Source: Escarpia spicata (lineage: Eukaryota; Annelida; Polychaeta; Sabellida; Siboglinidae). Taken from it: a DNA stretch of 64,000 nt. Position numbers and translations under genes: made by a program. Shown here piece by piece: positions 1 through 11,455 of the stretch. The DNA is taken from assembly GCA_963995525.1 (NCBI GenBank), contig OZ023205.1, positions 50,813,681 to 50,877,680 on the forward strand, written 5' to 3'. The notes below the pieces were generated by a model, which did no database searches, was not told the origin of the DNA, and saw only the letters and a list, made by a program, of their open reading frames with translations. Position 1 is the stretch's first letter. Each line of letters opens with the position of its first letter.

Positions 1-1566
1 CGTAATTCCAAAATACCTGAAAATAATTACAAACGTATCATTGTGTTATATATACTTTGTGCCTTGATGTGTTAACTTTAATTTTTTACTGTTTACTTTT
101 TATATAAGTAGACATTTGTCTAAAATTAAAACATTACTATTATCATTATTATTATTAGTTGCATGTAATACAATAATTTGCAAAACGTTTACCAGATGAA
201 ATACACAAAACGCAAATTAAAATAGTTGCAAATCACAATAGCAATTTACAATTAAATATCCGGTTTTATTAAAATTATGGAATAATTTCCCGGTTAGAAT
301 ACGCAGGTACTTTATAATACCACCAAGGCCGATTGTCCGGTTAGAATACGCAAGACAGAAACAGTCATAACACACCTTAGTAGCTTTTACTAACGAGCTT
401 TTTATGAAGTTTGGGTTTTATAATTTTGGTGTTAATGCAGACCTGTAGCCACACAATAAAAGGGTTATTTCTATATAGCGCGGTGTCCAGGACTGCTCAC
501 AACGAGTTTTATTTCACATCTTGGCAGACCTGTTCAATCCACAAACGCTCGAGTCGTGCTCTCTGTGTTTACATCACACACATACTTCTTCCAAATGCAA
601 ACCTGTCATTCGAATCACCAAAAGATGCAACTGCCGAAATAATCGTGGGCAATACATATTTCCAGGCACCCCTCCCCAAATATAGGTGAAACCGCGTTTG
701 CGATGCGTATACAGTTATTAAATAACCATGTAGCACATTGGTTTGCAGTCGTAATTCCAAAATACCTGAAAATAATTACAAATGTATCATTCTGTTAAAG
801 ATACTTTGTGCCATTATGAGTGAACTTTACTTTTTTTACTGTTCAAATATTAACATAATGACAACATTTCTTTGTAGGACGCAATAACATACCTGTTATA
901 GGTATAATCACATTACTCAAACATAAGTAGCAATGACACACCTGAGCAATTTACCTTGTCGTTGTATAACAATGACCTTAATATCGTTATTACCGGCCAA
1001 GCTAGCGATGCATTGGTAAACGACTTTAGTGAAGAGGATCCGACGTGACCGTCTTCAGCAAGAGATGTTCGTTGCTATAACCGCGTAAACGGGAATAGCT
1101 ACGACCCACGAGGACGATGAAGTCATGACATTGCACAGTTGGGCAGGTTTACAGGTGTGCATTTTTTCATAATCGTGTGCAAGCCTCCTTTTGTAGTGAT
1201 AAAAACACAACCACGCGCACTGACATTCGTTCGTTGAGCCGAATGACATCAACGTGGGTGAGAACACCACGAGGGCTCCTGAAGGGTAGACGCTGAATTG
1301 TCTTTTGTGTGACTTTTTATATAAGTAGACATTTCAGTGCAGTGATTGGTGATTGCGGCTGATAAAGAATATAGTAAGGCTTTTAAAGGTTTTTTAATAA
1401 CTTTTCTAAGACTTTGTATCAATGGCTTTGTAAGCATTGTATGTTGGCACTCCGCGTTAATAAAATGTTACTTTATTTTTGACAAATGTGTCTGCTATCC
1501 AGAATAAAAAACTTTCCGGTTATTATAGTTAGCGAAAGAAGTGCTTATTTACAATACAGTTGAAAA

Positions 1567-1724
1567 AAACAAGCAGGGAGGACGCCCACTAGCACAGGCT
1601 GGATAAAACAAGCAGGGAGGACGCCCACTAGCACAGGCTGGATAAAACAAGCAGGGAGGACGCCCACTAGCACAGGCTGGATAAAACAAGCAGGGGGGAC
1701 GCCCACTAGCACAGGCTGGATAAA
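1567..1724. repeat. 39-bp tandem array, four units
   Basis: Units begin at about 1572, 1611, 1650 and 1689 (counting from AGCAGG), giving an exact 39-bp period with only one clear base change, in unit four. As 39 is a multiple of three, the - strand reads a repeating 13-residue unit, FYPACASGRPPCL, without stops. A single related unit occurs in the repeat copies at about 5485..5520 and 6675..6715, so the array is a local expansion of a normally single segment. Confidence 0.9.
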
Positions 1725-1899
1725 AAGTGTTGTTTCTTCCTCCTCTATCGCAAAAGGGTAACCTCATCGTCAACTCCTGTGAAAACAAATCCTGCACCAA
1801 TTAATTAGTAGCTTTTACTAACGAGATTTTATGAGTAATCCAGCATCTGTACAATAGAATAACAGTTGATGTTTATTTATTAAAAGTAAACCGCTCTGA

Positions 1900-2130
1900 A
1901 TGCGTTCTCTCCCTCCAACCTCACCCGAAAATGCGGAGGAACGTTCTTCAAAGGACGCCGACACTCAACCAGAGTTGACACTCGGCATCCAGCTTCACGC
2001 TCAGGAGAAAACGCTTCGAATCATCATCGAGGTTTACGGTCCAGAGTCAGTTTTACCTGACGTCCTGGCGATGCATACTATAGAAATGATCCCTAAAAGT
2101 ATGATCTTAACTAGTATACGTTTAGCCTAG
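1900..2130 (+). CDS. Repeated short open frame, copy A (76 aa)
   Basis: I do not recognise this open frame. It begins MRSLPP and ends SIRLA, is polar with acidic stretches, and has no signal peptide or membrane segment. Near-identical frames occur at 5055..5288 and 9899..10129 on the other strand. By hand alignment the frame differs from the third copy at about 7 of 231 bases, while the next 210 bp differ at about 25. Most of the differences change an amino acid, so the conservation may act on DNA rather than protein. There is no intron or promoter evidence. It may equally be a conserved non-coding core of the repeat. Confidence 0.25.
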   Translation: MRSLPPTSPENAEERSSKDADTQPELTLGIQLHAQEKTLRIIIEVYGPESVLPDVLAMHTIEMIPKSMILTSIRLA

Positions 2131-2895
2131 CTTGATGTACAGAAACGTCTCTGGTGAGATGCAGGTGCGTGCTTTTATACTAAATAATATTAACGTAACA
2201 TTTATTAATATTTCAAAATACGTCCGTGTAGTTTGTGATGTATTGATTTTCGACGTAATTATATATGAAGCATTATAAAAACATACATTTGTATATGTAA
2301 TAAAATGCAAATAAATTGGTGTGGTGAGTTCCAAAAACTTGGCCAAACAGTGGCGCCGCTCATCGGGCGATATTTATTTAAGCAGCAACGGGCTATTTTG
2401 TTTCTTTTCAAGTAGATGTCTACTCAGAATTCTAAATAGAGACTGGTACAGAAATTGTTTTAATTTATTTCAATGACTGCTTCAATAACACGTGTCCTAT
2501 CCCTCGTACCCAACAGTAGACTGTGAGCTGTTGATTACAGTGTTGTGATGAAAAATGGCATACGCCGTTTTTGGAATTAAACTACAGAGATACCTGTATG
2601 ATAATTATATGCTAACACAATCACATGAAACATGGTAGGTTTATGACATTATCATTCACTAAAATTACTGTTCAAGAAATCTAGGCTTAATTACAGTTTC
2701 AATTAACGGACTCTAACATGTATCACGCATGCACGTTAGTGTCAGAGCCCGTTTGTTTAAAACCTGCGTGTTGTGTACACAACACCAATGTAATACCGAA
2801 AGCAAGCTAAGACACACTGCGCATACTTTGCCAACACAAAACAACAATTCGCAACATTACGCCACAACGATAAAGAACATGTGTGTCGAGCACCT

Positions 2896-3130
2896 TGTGC
2901 TCATGGAGCGCAGTGACGCGGTGACTAGAGCATCAGACTCGCAATCGAGAGATCCCAGGTTTGACTCCAGTGCTGGTGTGTCGAATCTTGGGAAAGTTCG
3001 TTCACTCTACGCTGCTTCAGTTCACTCTGCTGTGTGAATGAGTACCTGCCGACAGACAGTGGTGGATTTTTGTGTACGGGTAGTCTTCGCGTATTAGTTG
3101 CAGAGAGACTGAATGCTTCCCGGAGAAGTA
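2896..3130 (+). mobile_element. tRNA-derived SINE, truncated copy
   Basis: The head carries a Pol III A-box-like stretch at 2907..2921 and a good B box, GGTTTGACTCC, at 2958..2968. The body follows, with the motif TGAATGAGTACCTG at about 3036..3049. The copy ends near 3130, where the full-length relative at 3953..4286 continues into a tail resembling LINE 3' ends. It is read on the + strand and is embedded in the left arm of the inverted repeat. Confidence 0.65.
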
Positions 3131-3952
3131 CTTTAGAATGTCTGTGCTCGTGCATGTGTGCATACCACTACAAAAGGAGGCTTGCACACGAATATGAAAA
3201 AAATGTACACCTATAAACCTGCCCAACTATGCAATGTCATGACTTAATTGTCCATGTGGGTCGTAGCTATTCCCGTCTGCGCGGTTATAGCAATGAACCT
3301 CTCTTGCTGAAAACGGTTACGTTGGATCCCACTCAGTAGAGTAGTCTACCCATGCATCGCAAGCTTGGCCGGTAATAACGATATTAAATTCATTGTTGCA
3401 CAACGAGAAGGAAAACTGCGTGTGTTATTGCTACACATGGTTGAGCACGCTGATTAGACCTATAACAGGTATGTTATTGCGTCATACAAAGAAATGTTGT
3501 CATTACGTAAACAGTAAAAAACAGTTTAACAGTAAAAAAAGTAAAGTTCACACATCATGGCATAAAGTATCTATAACACAATGATACGTTTGTAATTATT
3601 TTGAGGTATTTTAGAATTACGACCGCAAACCAACGTGCCACATGGATATTTAGCAACAGCATACGTATCGCAACCGGGGGTTCAGCAATATTTTGGGAGG
3701 GGTGACTTGACATATGTATTGCCCATGATTACTTCGGCAGTTGCAGGTTTTGTGTGAATCTAAACCATAGCCAATAGTTGCTTCTTTCGACGTAACCAAT
3801 CAGATTGAGATTTAGGCACCTGCATTCGACGACAGAGCAACACAAACTATTGTTACCGTCAGGCGCGTCGGACCGGTGTAGTATCTACGACAATGCATTG
3901 TTCTGATGGATCTCTAACAGTCACAATTACGTCATTTTGACCAGTTCGGAAA

Positions 3953-4286
3953 AGGTAAGTTCTTTCATAGCGCATTATCCAATCTTTAGAACTGCTCAGC
4001 GTACTTTACACTTTACTCCCTGGCAACCCTGTTCAATCGAACACCATCTCGACTTCACTGGGAAGCATTCAGCCACGCTGCAACTAATACGCGAAGACTA
4101 CCCGTACACAAAAATACACCATTGTCTGTCGCCAGGTACTCATTCATACAGCAGAGTGAACTGAACCAACGTAGAATGAACGAACTTTCCCAAGATTAGA
4201 CACGGCAGCACAGGATTCAAACCTGGTTTCTCTCGATTGAGAGTCTGATGCTTTATTCACTGCATAACTGCGCTCCATGAGCACGA
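3953..4286 (-). mobile_element. tRNA-derived SINE, most complete copy
   Basis: Read on the - strand, the element starts at about 4286 with a tRNA-like head and B-box-like sequence, runs through the body motif seen at 3036, and ends near 3953 in a tail that (on the + strand) reads GGTAAGTTC then CATAGCGCATTATCC. The tail has the AGCGC-containing signature typical of L2/CR1 LINE 3' ends, which suggests that this SINE is mobilised by such a LINE. Fragments of the same family lie at 8700..8850, 8976..9175, 46105..46235 and 53822..53895. Confidence 0.65.
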
Positions 4287-5525
4287 GGTACTAGAAACAT
4301 GTTTTTTTTAAATTGTTGCGGCATAATATTGCGAATTGTATTGTTTTGTTGGCAAATTATACCCAGTGTATCTTAGCGTGCTTTCAGTATTACATTGGTT
4401 CTGTGTGCAGAAAAGGAAGGTTTTAAACAAATGGGCTTTGACACTAACGTGGATGCGTAAAAAAAATGTTACAGTCCCGTAATTGAAACTGTAATTAAGC
4501 CTAGAATTCTTGAACATTAATTTTAGTGAATGATAATATCATAAACCTACCATGTTGCATGTGATTGTGTTAGCATATCATTATCATACAGGTATCTCTG
4601 TAGTTTAATTCCAAAAACGGCGTATGCCATTTTTCATCACAACACTGTAATCAAGAGCTCACGGTCTACTTTTGGGTGCGAGGGATAGGACACGTGTTAT
4701 TGAAGCAGTCATTTAAATAAATTAAAACACTTTCTGTATCAGTCTCTATTTAGAATTCTGAGTAGACATCTACTTGAAAAGAAAGAAAATAGCCCGTTGC
4801 TGCTTAAATAAATATCACCCAATGAGGGGCGCCACTGTTTTGCCAAGTTTTTGGAACTCACCAAACCAATTTATTTGCATTTTATTACATATACAAATGT
4901 ATGTTTTTATAATGCTTCATTTATAATTACGTCGAAAATCAATACATCACAAACTACACGGACGTATTTTGAAATATTAATAAATCTTACGTTAATATTA
5001 TTTAGTATAAAAGCACGCACCTGCATCTCACCAGAGAAGTTTCTGTACATCAAGCTAGGCTAAACGTATACTAGTTAAGATCATACTTTTAGGGATCATT
5101 TCTATAGTATGCATCGCCAGGACGTCAGGTAAAACTGATTCCGGACTGTAAACCTCGATGATGAGTCGAAGCGTTTTCTCCTGAGCGTGAAGCTGGATAC
5201 CGAGTGTCAACTCTGGTGGTTGGGTGTCGGCGTCCTTTGAAGAACGTTCCTCCGCATTTTCGGATGAGGTTGGAGGGAGAGAACGCATTCAGAGCGGTTT
5301 ACTTTTGATGAATAAAAAATGAATGTGAACAGCTAATCAATTTATTGTACAGATGCTGTATTACTTATAAGAAATTCGTCAATAAAAGCTACTAATTAAT
5401 GGTGCAGGATTTGTTATCACAGGAGTCAACGATGAGGTGATCCGTTTCCGATCGAGTAGGCCGAAACAACAATTTGTTATCCAACCGGTGCTAGTGGGCG
5501 TCCTTCCAGCTTGTTTTCTAAAATC
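4060..5525 (-). repeat. Right arm of the large inverted repeat
   Basis: This is the reverse complement of 1565..3135. It contains the SINE head, the second copy of the short open frame and one unit of the 39-bp sequence. Similarity to the left arm resumes after an interruption: 1440..1560 pairs with about 6255..6370. That shows about 0.75 kb was inserted or duplicated on this side after the palindrome formed. Confidence 0.75.
5055..5288 (-). CDS. Repeated short open frame, copy B (77 aa)
   Basis: This is the second copy of the frame at 1900..2130. It has one extra in-frame codon (proline, in TQPPEL) and a few substitutions, including G to S in EVYSPES. The frame stays open despite the insertion, but one codon is weak evidence of selection. 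The function is unknown; see copy A for the argument that the DNA itself may be what is conserved. Confidence 0.25.
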   Translation of the reverse strand: MRSLPPTSSENAEERSSKDADTQPPELTLGIQLHAQEKTLRLIIEVYSPESVLPDVLAMHTIEMIPKSMILTSIRLA

Positions 5526-6255
5526 CGACTTCCGACGTGCACATTTTAACTGGGAAACAGGCCGTTGTTATTGCATTCGCTATTTTGTGTTATAACTGTT
5601 CTGTCTTGCGTATTGTAACAAAAAAATTCGATCTCGGTTGTACAATAAAGTGAGTGCTTATTATAATCGGAAAATTATTCGATCATTTTAATAAAATCGG
5701 ATATTTTTGTGTAAATTGCTATTCTGATTTGCAACTATTTTAATTTGCAACTAATAATAATGGTGATCATAATAGTAATGTTTTATTGATGTATTGTTTA
5801 ACATGAACATGCTGATTGATTGTCTGAAATAAAACATTATATCAATATAAATAAATTAATACATCGATGAAAACAGTATACTTAAAAATGTACAAAGCTA
5901 TGATCCACAGATGCCACAATTGCGAAGTACAATACACATCGCTAGCTACAATGCTCTGAATAATGTAAATAAGCGATATGTCAATCCTTGTTATTATTCT
6001 AAATATAGCCGTTTTCATGATATATTTACATGATTTGACATTAGCAGTAGCAAACACGTGGCTAACACTACATATCATTTACACGTACGCAGATTGTTGA
6101 ATATCCTGAATTACTATAGGCAACAATGAATTGCTGAAAATTAGCTTTTCTATTATTTACCCATAGAGCACACATAAATATTACTTTTTAAAGGCTTTAC
6201 CAATTATTTCGACTTGACATGGTATTATTCTTGGGAAATTGACCGCATCTGTATT
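5283..6255 (-). repeat. About 1-kb direct duplication, copy 1
   Basis: It starts with the CATTCAGAGCGGTTTAC landmark that flanks the short open frame and matches 6483..7500 in the same orientation. Shared landmarks include a TGGTGCAGGATTTG segment, a single 39-bp-type unit, a TAATGTTTTATT stretch and a CAAACACGTGGCTA segment. The two copies have diverged by about 10 to 15 percent and carry several small indels. Confidence 0.7.
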
Positions 6256-6482
6256 GTAAGTAAGCACTTCTTTCGTTAACTAAAAGTATAATAACCGGAA
6301 AGTGTTTTATTCTGGATAGCATGCACATTCGTTAAAAATAAAATTACGTTTTATTAACACAGAGTACCAAAATACAATGCATACAAAGCCATTGATATAA
6401 AGTCGTAGAAAAGTTCTTTAAACACGTTTAAAAGCCTTACTATATTCTTTATCAGCCGAAATCACCAATCACTGCACTGAAA

Positions 6483-7500
6483 CGCGTTCAGAGCGGTTTA
6501 CTTTTGATGAAAAAAATGTAAGTGAATGTGAATTGTTATTCTATTGCAGTATTACTGATAAAAGCTCGTTAGTAAAAGCTACTAATTAATGGTGCAGGAT
6601 TTGTTATCACAGGAGTCGACGATGAGGTGACCCGTTTGCGATCGAGTAGGCCGAAACAAAATTGTTTTATCCAACCGGTGCTAGTGGGCGTCCTTCCTGC
6701 TTGTTTTCTAAAATCCGACTTCCGACTTGCACATTCTAACTGGGAAACAGGACGTTGTTATTGCTTTCGCTATTTTGTATTATAACTGTTTCGGTCTTGC
6801 GAATTCTATCGGGAAATCGACTTTGGTCTAAAGTACGTGTGTATTCTAACCGGACAATTATTGGATCATTTTAGTAAAATCGGATATTTATTTGTAAATT
6901 GCTATTCTAATTTGCAACAATTTTAACTTGCGTCTTGCGTATTTCAGCTATTAAACGTTTCGCAAATGATTGTACTACATGCAACTAATAATAACAATGA
7001 TGATAATAGTAATGTTTTTATTTCAGACAAACAATCAGCATGTTCACATATAATAATACATCGATAAAAACAGTATATCAATATAAAAATAAATACATCG
7101 ATGAAAACAGTATACTTAATAGTTATACAAAGCCATGACCCACAGACACCGCAATTGCGAAGTACAGTATAGATCGCTAGCTACAATGCTCTTAATAATG
7201 TGATTCAGCGATATGTCAATCCTAGTTATAATTCTAAATACAGCCTTTTTGATGAAATATTTACATGATTTGACATTAGCAAACACGTGGCTACCACTAC
7301 ATATCAGTTACACATATGCAGATTGTTGAATATCCTGAATTACTATAGGCAACAATAAATTGCTGAACATTTTGTTTTCTATAATATACCCATAGAGAAC
7401 ACATAAATATTACTTTTTAAAGGCCTTACCAACTATTTCGACTTGACTACATATTATCTTTGGGAAATTGACCGCAATTGTAATGTAAGTAAGCATTTGT
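6483..7500 (-). repeat. About 1-kb direct duplication, copy 2
   Basis: This is the partner of 5283..6255. It is separated from copy 1 by 6256..6480, a segment that itself pairs with 1330..1560 in inverted orientation. Copy 2 lacks the short open frame, so the duplicated unit begins just beyond the frame. Confidence 0.7.
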
Positions 7501-8975
7501 TTCGCTAACTATAATAGCAGACACATTCGTGAAAAATAAAATTGCATTTTATTAACAAAGAGTACTAATCTACAGTGCATACAAAGCCATTTATACAAAG
7601 CCTTAGACAAGTTATTAAAAAAAACTTTAAAAGCCTTACTATATACTCTATCAGCCAGTGGGTCGTTATAAGGAAATCACTATTCACTGCACTGAAATGT
7701 CTATTTATATATCTGTGCGCGTACCACTACAAAAGGAGACACACGAATATAAAAAATGTACACCTATAAACCTGCCCAACTGTGCAATGTCATGACTTAA
7801 TCGTCCACGTGGGTCATATATATTCCCGTTTGCGCGATTATAGCAACGGATCTCTCTTGCTGAAGGCGGTCACGTTGGATCCCCTTCAGTAGTCTTCTAC
7901 CCATGCAGCGCTAGCTTGGCCGGTAATAACGATATTAAGGTCATTGTTGAAAAAACAGCAAGATAAACTGCTCAGGTGTGTCATTGCTACATATGCTTGA
8001 GCACGCTAATTAGACCTATAACAGGTATGCTGTTGCGTCCGACAAAGAAATGTTGTCATTATGTTAATAGCTGTACAGAAAAAAAATTAAAGTTCACACA
8101 TCATGGCAAAGAGTATCTATAACACAATGATACATTTGTAATTATTTTCAGGTATTTTGGAAATACGACCGCAAACCAACGAGCCACATGGATATTTAGC
8201 AACTGCGCACGTATCGCAACCGGGGTTCAACAATATTGTAGGTCGGTGTGGCTGAAAATATGAATTGCCAACGATTATTTCGGCAGGTGCAGGCATTGCG
8301 TGAGTCTGGAGAGGGTGCAGTTGGAAGAAATGTATGCATTATGTAAATACAGGGAGCGTGTGAATTGAACAGGTCTGCTAAGGTGTGAAATAAAACGCGC
8401 TGTGAGCAGTCCTAGACATCGCGCTATACCATTTTACTGTGTGGTTGCAGGTGTGCATTAACACCAAAATTATGAAACTAAAACTCGACGGAATGTTGAA
8501 CTTACCACCCCGTCGTAAGCCATAGCCAACAGTGGCTTCTTTCGACGTAACCAATCAAATTTAGATTCGGACACCGACGACAGAACAACACAAACTATTG
8601 TCACCGTTTATAGCGTTGGGCCGATGTCGCATCTGCGACAATGCATTGTTCTTGTGGATCTCTACCGATCACAATTACGACATTTTGACAAGTTCGGAAA
8701 AGGTAAGTTCTTTTATAGCGCAGTATCCAGTCCTTAGAACTATTCAAATAACTTTCCAAAGAAGTCGAGAAGGTGTTTAATTGAACAGGTCTGCCAGGGA
8801 GTAAAGTGGCAAGCGCTTTGATCAGACATGAGGACTGGATACTTCGTCATATAAGAACTTACCTTGATTAGTTTTAATATTGTCACCGTCTGGCGCATCG
8901 GGCCGATGTCGCATCTACGACAATGCATTGTTCTGATGGATCTCTAACGGTCACAATTACGTCATTTTTTACAAT

Positions 8976-9175
8976 TTCGGAAAAGGTAAGTTTTTTATAG
9001 CGCACTATCCAATCCTTAAGACTGCTCAATATACTTTACACTTTACTCCCTGGCAACCCTGTTCAATCGAACACCATCTCGACTTCTCTGGGAAGCATTC
9101 AGCCACTCTGCAACTAATACGCGATGCTTTATCCACTGCGTAACTGCACTCCATAAGCACGAGGTGCTCGAAACA
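8976..9175 (-). mobile_element. SINE copy with internal deletion
   Basis: Same family as 3953..4286. The tail and body are present, but the part between the body and the tRNA-like head is missing at about 9122, leaving only the outermost head sequence (around 9125..9165). It cannot be autonomously transcribed in this state because the B box is lost. Confidence 0.5.
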
Positions 9176-9898
9176 TATGTTCTTCATTGTTGAGGCGTAA
9201 TATTAGGAATTGTTTTCTTTTGTTGGCAATGTATACGCAGTGTATCTTAGCGTTTCTTCGGTATTATAATTGTTGTTGGAGCAGAAAATGCGGCTTTGAA
9301 ACAAATGGGCCTTGACTCTAATGCGCATGTGTGAAAAATCCCTTAATTGAAACTGTAATTAAGCCTAGTATTCCTGAATAGTAATTTTAATGATTGTTAA
9401 TATCCTAAATATCCCACGTTGCGTGTGATTGTTTAGCATACAATTATTTTACAGTTATCTATGTAGTTTAATTAAAAATAATTTAACCCCACTGTAATCA
9501 AGAGCTCACAAACTACTGATTGGTGCGATGGATACAATACGTGTTATCGAAGCAGTCACTGATATAAATTAAAACAATTTCTTTACCAGTGTCTATTGTG
9601 ATTTCTGAGTAGACATCTACTTGAAAAGAGAAAAATGCCCGCTGCTGGTTAAATAAATATTGTCCGATGTGCGGCGCCACTGTTTGGCCAAGTATTTGGA
9701 ACTCGCCAAACATATTTATTTGTATTTTATTACATATATGAAAGTATGTCTATATAATGCTTAATATGTAATTACGTCGAAAATCATTACATCATAAACT
9801 ACATGACGGGATTTCAAATATTAATAAATCTTACATTAATATTCTTTAGTATAAATCCACGCACCTGCATCTCACCAGAGACTTTTCTGTACATCAAG

Positions 9899-10129
9899 CT
9901 AGGCTAAACGTATACCAGTTAAGATCATACTTTTAGGGATCATTTCTATAGTATGCATCGCCAGGACGTCAGGTAAAACTGACTCCGGACCGTAAACCTC
10001 GATGATGAGTCGAAGCGTTTTCTCCTGAGCGTGAAGCTGGATGCCGAGTGTCAACTCTGGTTGAGTGTCGGCGTCCTTTGAAGAACGTTCCTCCGCACTT
10101 TTCGGTGTGGTTGGAGGGAGAGAACGCAT
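9899..10129 (-). CDS. Repeated short open frame, copy C (76 aa)
   Basis: Third copy of the frame at 1900..2130. Its start reads MRSLPPTTPKSAEE, where paired small changes alter residues without losing frame. It is followed by the same AAACGTATAC stretch as the other copies. Flanking repeat DNA is about 88 percent identical to copy A, while the frame is about 97 percent identical (hand counts). The product is unknown. Confidence 0.25.
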   Translation of the reverse strand: MRSLPPTTPKSAEERSSKDADTQPELTLGIQLHAQEKTLRLIIEVYGPESVLPDVLAMHTIEMIPKSMILTGIRLA

Positions 10130-10159
10130 TCAGAGCGGTTTACTTTTTACTTACAAATA

Positions 10160-11455
10160 AAAAGATTCCCATGCACACATATTGATTAGCAGACTGTATA
10201 TTATCTATACACAGCGAGTATCCTTGTGTCATAGAAGACGAATTGCTAAATTCGTAATGTTTATAATTATTTTACTCGGTTAAATGCAGCTGTCAGTTCT
10301 GCGTAAACAATGAGCGACAGTTGACATACATAAATACAATTCCGCGTTGCTACGAAATTTTGCGAGACACGAAGGTAGATCACCCAACAACACAATTAAT
10401 TTTCCTATTAATTTACTTTTAACTGAAACACGGTATCGATGCCGTGTGTCCTGTTATTGTCATGCTATTTGCGTAGTTGTATTGTAATTATGATGTATTG
10501 GCGCATATGTGGCGTCATCTATTTGGAGCACAAAGGAAGTCTCCGTGCGGGCAGACATCTCAATAGGTTTGACTTTTCACAGTGACGTTGTCTGTCCAGG
10601 GATGGTAATTGTTAACAGGAATTACGCCGAATCAGTTGTATTTAATCCAATTTGCGACCGGTCTCGTTCAAAGTTGTGAAACCGTCAAATTGCGATCACT
10701 GGTTCGGGATTATTATGTACAATTTAAAAAAACCTTTGACATATTTGTTTATTGAACTCATATTGGCGGGAACTTCCGGTGGTGAATTGGTTTGAATTTG
10801 GTATAGCAAACTTGCGAGAATATGAATGAAATGAGTGATATTATTGAGTGTATATCATACATAACGTAGTTGTAGATATACATTAAAGGAAATAAAAACA
10901 AGGCATTAGCTAAAATCCGTGTACACAAAGTTTAACATTGTTCGATTTTAAACCCGTCTGTGTAGCGATTCCCGCGGAAAAAAATAATGAGCTAGGCGAT
11001 CACGTGGTATCGAAACGTCACGTATGGCCCACACTCGCAGCAGGCCGACCCTTTCCATGCATTCAGAGCATGTTTAGAAGGATAGTTTTTGGGTCGAAAC
11101 AAGCGTCAGAATGAGTTATTGTGCAATATTCCGATGTAATACAAACACTAGTCATCATAGAGGAACAAGCAGTTATCTTACGGTTCCACATGAATACAAT
11201 TTTATTCAAAACAATGAATGCGAATGAGCCTACAAGTCGACTAGGTATCGCCGAGCTTGGGCTCGTTTTCAGAATAATTATATCGAATGCAACCAACGGG
11301 AGATAATGTACACCAATATACATACATAGCAAACATATATCGTATTCAGCTACATAAAGTAACGTGTATAATCTCATAATATCATTAGACTATCGATGTA
11401 TGAAGGAGGAGTTGTACAATTTAACATAACAACTTAAATCAGTCATGGAATTTCT
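10160..11455. other. Unassigned non-repetitive stretch
   Basis: No credible coding frame, splice pattern or mobile element was seen. Short frames on both strands at 11063..11377 overlap each other and show no family features. Base composition is AT-rich, with a somewhat richer patch at 10960..11060. Confidence 0.5.

Larger units (their letters stand above)
1565..3135 (+). repeat. Left arm of a large inverted repeat
   Basis: This arm is the reverse complement of about 4060..5525, with the centre of symmetry near 3600 and a spacer of about 0.9 kb. The best matched part, around 1870..2350, differs from its partner at only a few positions per 200 bp. The arms differ mainly at the 39-bp array, which has four units here and one in the right arm. 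Both arms contain a SINE at the same relative place, so the SINE was present before the arms were copied. Confidence 0.75.
3160..5310. repeat. Direct repeat, first copy (partner 7715..10140)
   Basis: Order and orientation match 7715..10140. Matching landmarks are the CCACTACAAAAGGAG start, a segment reading GCTTGGCCGGTAATAACG, the SINE tail, a TTAAGCCTAG stretch, and the short open frame at the end. The partner copy is longer because of insertions at about 8330..8500 and 8700..8900, and it lacks the middle of the SINE. Divergence by eye is roughly 10 to 15 percent outside the short open frame. Confidence 0.7.
7715..10140. repeat. Direct repeat, second copy (partner 3160..5310)
   Basis: Third representative of the block, in the same orientation as 3160..5310. 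The part at 7490..8240 is also the inverse of 740..1500. Two insertions relative to the partner carry material also found at 361..740 (around 8330..8500) and a second SINE tail (around 8700..8850). Confidence 0.65.
1..10160. repeat. Mosaic block built from one complex repeat
   Basis: Almost every part of this block occurs at least twice inside it, in direct or inverted orientation. Examples seen by eye: 1..100 repeats directly at 750..845; 105..360 is inverted at about 6765..7030; 361..740 is inverted at about 8160..8500; 740..1500 is inverted at 7490..8240; 1565..3135 is inverted at 4060..5525; 5283..6255 repeats directly at 6483..7500; 3160..5310 repeats directly at 7715..10140. No transposase, integrase or reverse transcriptase frame is present. 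It could be a fold-back type element, or several nested copies of a non-autonomous element reshuffled by recombination. The left edge lies outside the window; the right edge is near 10145, where similarity stops. Confidence 0.8.

Noticed and set aside
1567..1724. CRISPR array
   Set aside because: The 39-bp units abut with no unique spacers, and the DNA is clearly animal.
2325..2375. Firm call of an LTR retrotransposon in the first 10 kb
   Set aside because: Only a TGGCGCC-like motif and AATAAA signals support it; no gag, pol or paired LTRs were found.
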